From an uncultured Peptostreptococcaceae bacterium (lineage in GTDB: Bacteria; Bacillota; Clostridia; Peptostreptococcales; Anaerovoracaceae): a stretch of DNA of 43,825 nt. A model generated the notes under the pieces. It worked only from the letters and a program-made list of their open reading frames with translations. It did no database searches and was not told the origin of the DNA. The stretch lies in the NCBI GenBank assembly GCA_949740445.1, contig CATJIF010000060.1, positions 1-43,825 on the forward strand. The letters run 5' to 3'. The position numbers and the translations under genes were made by a program. Positions 38,885 through 43,825 of this stretch are shown here, one piece after another; positions within the stretch are counted from its first letter, which is position 1, and every line of letters begins with the position of its first letter.

Positions 38885-39640
38885 TTATATCCGCATCTCC
38901 ACGCCGCCGCTTTTTAAGTGTGCCTTCAGCGCGCTGATTTCCACCTCGCGGAAGTGGAAAATGCTGGCCGCCAGGCCGGCGTCGATTTCGGGATGGGAAA
39001 ACAGCGTCATAAAATCTTCCATGCAGCCCGCACCGCCGGAGGCGATGATGGGGATGTTGACCTGCTCTGCGATATCCATCAGCATCTCGATGTCAAAGCC
39101 CTGCTTTACGCCGTCGGTGTCGATGCTGTTGACCACCAGCTCGCCGGCGCCGCTTTCCGCGCCCTGCCTGGCCCACTGCAGGGCGTCGATTCCGGTATTT
39201 TCCCTGCCGCCCCTGGCAAAGATCACATAGCGCCCATCCACCCGCTTGACATCCATGGACAGCACCACGCACTGGTCGCCGTACCTGCGCGCTGCCTGGG
39301 AAATCAGCTGCGGGTTTCTGATGGCCCCGCTGTTGACGCTGACCTTATCCGCGCCGCACTTTAACACCCGGTCGAAATCCTCTAACGTGTTGATGCCGCC
39401 GCCCACTGTCAGCGGGATAAACACCTCGCGGGCGACCTGTTTCAATACGTCGGTAAACAGCGCCCGCCCCTCTGCACTTGCCGTAATGTCGTAAAACACC
39501 AGCTCGTCGGCACCGCTTTCGTTGTAGAACCGCGCCATCTCCACCGGGCTTGCCACATCCTGAATCCCTTCGAAATTAACGCCCTTTACCACGCGGCCGT
39601 CGCGCACGTCCAGGCAGGGGATAATTCTCTTTGCAATCAT
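38885..39640 (-). CDS. hisF: Imidazole glycerol phosphate synthase, cyclase subunit
   Basis: A 251-residue TIM barrel. Catalytic Asp11 lies in CLDVRDGRVVKG and Asp at about 130 in LSMDVKRV; phosphate-binding loops VGGGI and SGGAG are present. With HisH it makes IGP and AICAR from PRFAR, using ammonia passed through the barrel. Its start overlaps the hisA stop as ATGA. Confidence 0.98.
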   Translation of the reverse strand: MIAKRIIPCLDVRDGRVVKGVNFEGIQDVASPVEMARFYNESGADELVFYDITASAEGRALFTDVLKQVAREVFIPLTVGGGINTLEDFDRVLKCGADKVSVNSGAIRNPQLISQAARRYGDQCVVLSMDVKRVDGRYVIFARGGRENTGIDALQWARQGAESGAGELVVNSIDTDGVKQGFDIEMLMDIAEQVNIPIIASGGAGCMEDFMTLFSHPEIDAGLAASIFHFREVEISALKAHLKSGGVEMRI

Positions 39641-40362
39641 ATGGCCTCTCCTCTCTCTCCCACAGCGATGGCCTGTTTTAGATCCAGCGCCCCGGTATAG
39701 AGCGCCTTTCCTAAAATCACCCCGCTGACCAGCGTTCGCAGCGCAGCGATTTCCGAAAGGAAGCTGACGCCGCCGGATGCTGTAACAGAAAGGCCTTCCA
39801 TCTGCGACAGCCGCTGGTAAGCCGCCAGGTTGGTGCCACCCAGGCCGCCGTCTTTTGCGATGTCCGTATAGATCACCGAAGCCACGCCGGCATCGCGCAG
39901 CCGCTGGCAGAAAGCGTAGCTTTCCACATCGGTAATCTCCTTCCAGCCGCGGATGGCCACCATGCCGTCTCTGGCATCCACTCCCACGGCGATCTTATCG
40001 CCGTAAGCCTCCACCATGCGGCAGAGGAAATCGAAGTCGGTAACAGCAACCGTCCCCAGAATTACGCGGCCCACACCAGCATCCAGATACCGACAAATGC
40101 GCTCCTCGTCGCGGATGCCGCCACCCACCTCCACGAACATGCCGCATTCCTTTACGATGGAAGCAATCGTTTCGAAATTGACCAGTTCTCCGTCCTTGGC
40201 CCCATCCAGGTCTACCACGTGCAGGCAGGATGCGCCGGCATCGCAAAACGTTTGGGCCACGCCCACCGGGTCGTCGTTGTAGACAGTCATCTGGTCGTAG
40301 TCGCCCTGAAACAGGCGGACGGCCTTGCCGCCCCTGAGATCAATGGCGGGAAATATCTTCAT
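39637..40362 (-). CDS. hisA: ProFAR isomerase
   Basis: A 241-residue TIM barrel with PAIDLRGGKAVRLFQGDY (catalytic Asp8), VGGGIRDEE and TASGGVSFLSEI. It isomerises ProFAR to PRFAR. GAGGAG lies 8 nt before the ATG; a 78-nt gap separates it from hisH, with no terminator seen. ATGA overlap with hisF. Confidence 0.97.
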   Translation of the reverse strand: MKIFPAIDLRGGKAVRLFQGDYDQMTVYNDDPVGVAQTFCDAGASCLHVVDLDGAKDGELVNFETIASIVKECGMFVEVGGGIRDEERICRYLDAGVGRVILGTVAVTDFDFLCRMVEAYGDKIAVGVDARDGMVAIRGWKEITDVESYAFCQRLRDAGVASVIYTDIAKDGGLGGTNLAAYQRLSQMEGLSVTASGGVSFLSEIAALRTLVSGVILGKALYTGALDLKQAIAVGERGEAI

Positions 40363-40440
40363 AGCGTCTCTCCTCTTTTCTTGCTGCTCTTTTTTATCCT
40401 GAGTTTTCTGCGAAACCTTTTTTGCACCTTTGCCGTTTCT

Positions 40441-41052
40441 CTATCGCATCTGCGCAAAGGCCCGCAGTATGGAAAGTCCCACAGCCCCGCTCTTTTCCGG
40501 ATGAAACTGCGTTCCCACCACATTGCCCGCCGCAACGACGCCGGGAACCTCTACCTCGTACTCCGATACAGCGACCACGCTCTCTTCACAGTGCTTTGCA
40601 TAATAGCTGTGCACGTAATACACGTAGTCGCCCTCCCTGACATATTGCAAAATCGGATGCTCTTGTCTGAATTTCAGGCTGTTCCAGCCCATTTGCGGAA
40701 CCTTCAGGCCTGTGGTAATGTCCGCACTCAAATCGCAGATGTCGCCGCGAATCAGCCCCAGCCCCGGGTGCTGCCCGTATTCGAAGCTCCGCTCAAACAG
40801 CAGCTGCATGCCCAGGCAGATGCCTAACAGCGGCTTGCCTGCCGCTGCCTGCGCCTTGATGGTATCTACAAGCCCTGTCTTTGCAAGCTTGTCTGCGGCA
40901 TCGCCAAAGGCCCCCACGCCGGGCAGGATAATCCTGTCCGCGCAGATGATGTCGTCTTTTTCTTTGGTGATCTGGTTGTCCAGCCCCAGATAGCTGAGAG
41001 AGGAGCTGAGGGAAAAGAGATTTCCCACGCCGTAATCAATAATAGCTATCAT
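40441..41052 (-). CDS. hisH: Imidazole glycerol phosphate synthase, glutaminase subunit
   Basis: A 203-residue class I glutamine amidotransferase: nucleophile Cys in LLGICLGMQLL, and His/Glu in GTQFHPEKSG. It supplies ammonia to HisF. AAAGGAAG precedes the ATG. The 96-nt gap to hisB holds a 13-bp tandem repeat. Confidence 0.98.
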   Translation of the reverse strand: MIAIIDYGVGNLFSLSSSLSYLGLDNQITKEKDDIICADRIILPGVGAFGDAADKLAKTGLVDTIKAQAAAGKPLLGICLGMQLLFERSFEYGQHPGLGLIRGDICDLSADITTGLKVPQMGWNSLKFRQEHPILQYVREGDYVYYVHSYYAKHCEESVVAVSEYEVEVPGVVAAGNVVGTQFHPEKSGAVGLSILRAFAQMR

Positions 41053-41102
41053 TCTATGCTCTTCCTTTCCTGCCGTCGTTTCGGCGTCTGCTGCGCCCTT
41101 TG

Positions 41103-41128
41103 TAGGTTTGCCCCATAGGTTTGCCCCA
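41103..41128. repeat. 13-bp perfect tandem repeat between hisB and hisH
   Basis: TAGGTTTGCCCCA occurs twice head to tail (41103-41115, 41116-41128), about 20 nt after the hisB stop. It reads as a recent small duplication in the intercistronic gap. No known site type matches. Confidence 0.8.
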
Positions 41129-41148
41129 AAAGATGGCCTTTGCCACGC

Positions 41149-41736
41149 CTATAGTATGCCCTTGGTGGATGGGATTTCGTCGGCAAAGTCCTGATCCACA
41201 GCGCAAGCAGCTGAAAGCGCCCGGCCCAGCGCCTTGAACATGGCTTCGATGATGTGGTGGGTATTCCTGCCCGAAAGCTGCCTCAGGTGCAGCGTCAGCC
41301 CCATGCTGCGGCACATCCCCAGCAGGAATTCCTCCGCCAGTTCCGTATCGAAATCGCCCACCTTTGCCGCAGGAAGCTGCACCTCGTAGTTCAGGCAGCA
41401 GCGCCCGCTGATATCCAGCGCGCACAGCAGCAGGGCTTCATCCATGGGAAGCAGGAAGCTGCCGTAGCGGCAGATCCCCCTCTTATCGCCCAGGGCCTGC
41501 GCAAAAGCCGTGCCCAGGGCAATGCCGATATCCTCTGTCGTGTGGTGATAATCCACCTGCGTATCGCCACAGCAGCGGATGGACAAGTCAAATCGGCCAT
41601 GCCTTGCAAAGAGCTCCAGCATGTGGTTTAAAAACCCGCATCCTGTATCTATGCTGTACTCTCCCCTGCCGTCTACGTTCAGCGACAGCAAAATTTCCGT
41701 TTCTTTTGTATTCCGCTGTACTTTCGCTGTTCTCAT
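41149..41736 (-). CDS. hisB: Imidazoleglycerol-phosphate dehydratase
   Basis: A 195-residue monofunctional HisB. Two His-rich Mn-binding motifs, YHHTTEDIGIALG and NTHHIIEAMFKALGRAL, are intact. It dehydrates IGP to imidazole-acetol phosphate. No phosphatase domain is attached, consistent with the PHP phosphatase at the operon's end. Its ATG overlaps the hisC stop by 4 nt (ATGA). The C-terminus ends STKGIL, usual for HisB. Confidence 0.98.
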   Translation of the reverse strand: MRTAKVQRNTKETEILLSLNVDGRGEYSIDTGCGFLNHMLELFARHGRFDLSIRCCGDTQVDYHHTTEDIGIALGTAFAQALGDKRGICRYGSFLLPMDEALLLCALDISGRCCLNYEVQLPAAKVGDFDTELAEEFLLGMCRSMGLTLHLRQLSGRNTHHIIEAMFKALGRALSAACAVDQDFADEIPSTKGIL

Positions 41737-42818
41737 ATCGCATCTCCCGCGCCTTCCTGCTGCGCCTGCTGTAAAATTTCCTTTGTCGCCTGGTAAAAGC
41801 GCTCCATTTCCTCTTCGCTTCCGATGGTAATGCGCACGTAATCCGCAATTTTGGGAATATCCCAGTGCCGCACTAAAATATCGCGCTGCCGCAGCCTCTG
41901 GAAGTATTCGCTTCCGCTGATGTTTCCGGGCTTTGCAAACAGAAAATTGGCTTTGGAGGCAAGCACCGTAAAGCCCAGAGCCAAAAGCCGCTCTTCCGTC
42001 AGCTGCCTGGTCGCCACAACCCGCCGGGTACACTGTGTAAAGTAGGCGATATCTTCCATGGCAGCTGCCCCGGCGGCTATGGACAGGCGGTTGACGTTAT
42101 AGGGATTGAAGCTGAATTTTATTTTATTCAAATCCCCGGCAAGCTCTTTGGAGGCCAAGGCAAAGCCCAGGCGCCCGCCGGCCAGGTTTCGGGATTTGGA
42201 AAAGGTCTGCACCACGACCAGGTTATCGTAGCGCGGCAGCAGGCTGACGCAGCTTTCCGCGCCGAAATCCACATAGGCTTCGTCGATAATCACCGGATGC
42301 TCCCGGTTGGTTTTTAAGATATCCTCGATCTGTGCAGGGTGTAAGCACATGCCGGTGGGAGCGTTGGGATTAGCGATCAGCACCGTTTTTCCCGCGTGCT
42401 GATAATCTCTGATATCAATGGAAAAATCCTCCCGCAGGGGGATGGCCTGCCCCTCTACGCTGAAGGTCTTGGAAAACACCGGGTAAAAGCCGTAGCTGAT
42501 CTCCGGATAGCGAATTCCGTCTTCACCAAAAGCCATGTAGCAAAAGGCCAGGATTTCGTCGGAGCCGTTGCCCACCACCACCTGTTCGGGCAGAAGACGG
42601 TAATATCCAGCGATGGCATTCACCAGCTGCCGGGCCTCCGGGTCGGAATACAGACGGAGGTTTTGCGCCTCTGCCCCCCGGACGGCTTCGATGACCTTCG
42701 GGCTGGGCGGATAGGGGTTTTCGTTGGTGTTCAGCTTAACCAGCGGCTGCCCCTTTGGCTGCTCTCCCGGCACGTAGGGCGCAAGTTCTTTGTATTTGCT
42801 GTGCAGAAACCGGCTCAT
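41733..42818 (-). CDS. hisC: Histidinol-phosphate aminotransferase
   Basis: A 361-residue fold-type I PLP enzyme: [13 protein letters not shown] at the N-terminus, NPNAPTG, DEAYVDF, PLP Lys in [15 protein letters not shown], and RIT near the C-terminus (substrate Arg in VRITIGS). It aminates imidazole-acetol phosphate. ATGA overlaps at both ends, with hisD upstream and hisB downstream. Confidence 0.97.
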   Translation of the reverse strand: MSRFLHSKYKELAPYVPGEQPKGQPLVKLNTNENPYPPSPKVIEAVRGAEAQNLRLYSDPEARQLVNAIAGYYRLLPEQVVVGNGSDEILAFCYMAFGEDGIRYPEISYGFYPVFSKTFSVEGQAIPLREDFSIDIRDYQHAGKTVLIANPNAPTGMCLHPAQIEDILKTNREHPVIIDEAYVDFGAESCVSLLPRYDNLVVVQTFSKSRNLAGGRLGFALASKELAGDLNKIKFSFNPYNVNRLSIAAGAAAMEDIAYFTQCTRRVVATRQLTEERLLALGFTVLASKANFLFAKPGNISGSEYFQRLRQRDILVRHWDIPKIADYVRITIGSEEEMERFYQATKEILQQAQQEGAGDAI

Positions 42819-43825
42819 TTCCCCTGCTCCCCCCTTTCTTCAAAGCGGATGGTGACGCTGCGCCCGTGGCCGTGCAGCCCTTCCCGCTGCGCAAAGTCCG
42901 CCACCCGATCCTTTACCTGTGCCAGAGCCTCTTTCGTGTAGTAGAGGAAGCTGGACTTCTTGACAAAGTCGTCGACGCACAGAGGGCTGGAAAACCGGGC
43001 GGTGCCCCCGGTGGGCAGGATGTGATTGGGCCCGGCAAAGTAATCGCCCAGCGCCTCCGGCGCATTTTTCCCCAAAAAGACCGAGCCTGCGTTTTTTACC
43101 CGGGAAAGCAGGGCGAAGGGATCGTCCACGCACAGTTCCAGATGCTCCGGCGCAATGGCATTGGCAACGTCGACAGCCTGCTCGATGCTCGATGCTACGA
43201 TGATTTTTCCGCGGTTGTCGATGCTTGTGCGGGCGATTTCTTCCCGGGGAAGCAGGGCCAGCTGCTCTTCGATTTCCGCCTGCACGGCTTTGGCAAGCTC
43301 TCTGCTGTCCGTTACTAAAACAGCGCTTGCCAGGCGGTCGTGCTCTGCCTGCGACAGCAGGTCTGCGGCGACAAAGCGCGGGTTGCAGCTTCCATCGGCC
43401 ACCACTAAAATCTCGCTGGGGCCTGCGATCATGTCGATATCCACCAAACCGTAGACCATGCGCTTTGCTGTCGCTACGTATATGTTTCCGGGCCCTACGA
43501 TTTTATCCACCGCGGGTACGCTCTGCGTTCCGTAAGCCAGGGCGGCGACAGCCTGCGCCCCGCCGGCCTTGATGATCTTCGTTACGCCGGCCACCGAGGC
43601 GGCGGCCAGGATGGGCGCAGCGATGGCTCCCTCGTTATCGGGGGGCGTTGCCATGACGATTTCCTCTACGCCGGCAAGCTTCGCCGGAATGGCTTTCATC
43701 AATACGCTGGAAGGATAGCTTGCCGTGCCTCCGGGCACGTAGATCCCCACCCGCGCCAGCGGCGTTACCTTCTGCCCCAGCACCACGCCGTCGCTTTCGC
43801 TGAGCACGTAACTGCTGCGCTTCTG
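42815..43825 (-). CDS. hisD: Histidinol dehydrogenase (5' end beyond window)
   Basis: The C-terminal 336 residues of HisD. The frame is open to the right edge (Q-K-R-S-S-Y-V-L-S...[24 protein letters not shown]), so about 95 N-terminal residues lie outside; the GTG at 43805-43807 is internal. Motifs present: [22 protein letters not shown] with the Zn/catalytic region, [17 protein letters not shown], and [18 protein letters not shown]. It oxidises histidinol to histidine in two NAD-linked steps. Overlaps hisC as ATGA. Confidence 0.97.
   Translation of the reverse strand, partial: QKRSSYVLSESDGVVLGQKVTPLARVGIYVPGGTASYPSSVLMKAIPAKLAGVEEIVMATPPDNEGAIAAPILAAASVAGVTKIIKAGGAQAVAALAYGTQSVPAVDKIVGPGNIYVATAKRMVYGLVDIDMIAGPSEILVVADGSCNPRFVAADLLSQAEHDRLASAVLVTDSRELAKAVQAEIEEQLALLPREEIARTSIDNRGKIIVASSIEQAVDVANAIAPEHLELCVDDPFALLSRVKNAGSVFLGKNAPEALGDYFAGPNHILPTGGTARFSSPLCVDDFVKKSSFLYYTKEALAQVKDRVADFAQREGLHGHGRSVTIRFEERGEQGK

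Noticed and set aside
41054-41128. Small basic ORF between hisB and hisH
   Set aside because: The frame ends next to the hisH start and begins inside the tandem repeat, with no RBS of its own; the purine-rich end is the hisH RBS.

Overview
The window reads as a piece of chromosome from an endospore-forming, Gram-positive anaerobe of the class Clostridia (Bacillota). The evidence is a near-complete set of sporulation regulators and effectors (spoIIGA-sigE-sigG, spoIIP, gpr), AGGAGG-type ribosome binding sites before most genes, an infC-rpmI-rplT operon with a non-ATG infC start, a Gram-positive LexA box and a spore-protease promoter of the forespore type. Base composition looks moderately GC-rich. 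The genus cannot be fixed from the sequence alone.

Layout. 1-1.1 kb: a terminator and a lone tyrosine recombinase. 1.1-6.5 kb: a sigma-54 module, made of a membrane sensor kinase with a solute-binding-protein-like sensor domain, an NtrC-type activator, a textbook -24/-12 promoter, an NhaC-family antiporter and a small membrane protein coupled to it. 6.6-9 kb: a lipoprotein with its own promoter, and an SSS-family sodium symporter with a structured leader. 9-12.7 kb: DUF3783 protein, PerM/AI-2E family protein, ABM-fold protein, YczE-like membrane protein and aroD. 12.7-15.9 kb: spoIIP with a small secreted protein behind it, rpsT, and divergent gpr. 15.9-19.0 kb: L-cysteine desulfidase with an ATC hydrolase, then azlD/azlC. 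19.2-23.3 kb: a LysR regulator, an esterase, and panF-yhdT behind a structured leader. 23.3-26.1 kb: sigG, sigE, spoIIGA with a Spo0A-type promoter. 26.1-30.1 kb: galK-galE-galT. 30.1-31.5 kb: infC-rpmI-rplT, divergent from lexA-pentapeptide protein-PerM (31.5-34.3 kb). 34.3-37.0 kb: a two-gene LysO lysine exporter and a cell-wall amidase. 37.2-43.8 kb: a histidine operon running leftward, hisD(partial)-hisC-hisB-hisH-hisA-hisF-hisIE-PHP phosphatase.

How parts fit together. The spore genes show the expected cascade: tandem Spo0A boxes with a stretched promoter before spoIIGA, SpoIIGA to process pro-sigma-E, a sigma-E-like promoter before spoIIP, and a forespore promoter before gpr that physically overlaps the vegetative rpsT promoter. 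The ATC hydrolase and cysteine desulfidase form a plausible two-step route from 2-aminothiazoline-4-carboxylate through cysteine to pyruvate, ammonia and sulfide. The gal operon is a complete Leloir set apart from mutarotase. The histidine operon covers the pathway from HisIE/HisA to HisD; hisG (and hisZ if used) must lie beyond the right edge.

Most of the window is ordinary core and metabolic DNA. The parts most worth a second look are the sigma-54/NhaC module, the unassigned yhdT-panF leader, the ATC hydrolase-desulfidase pair with its palindrome-spaced promoter, lexA followed directly by a pentapeptide-repeat gene, and the small secreted protein behind spoIIP. No CRISPR array, tRNA, rRNA, insertion sequence or prophage was recognised.
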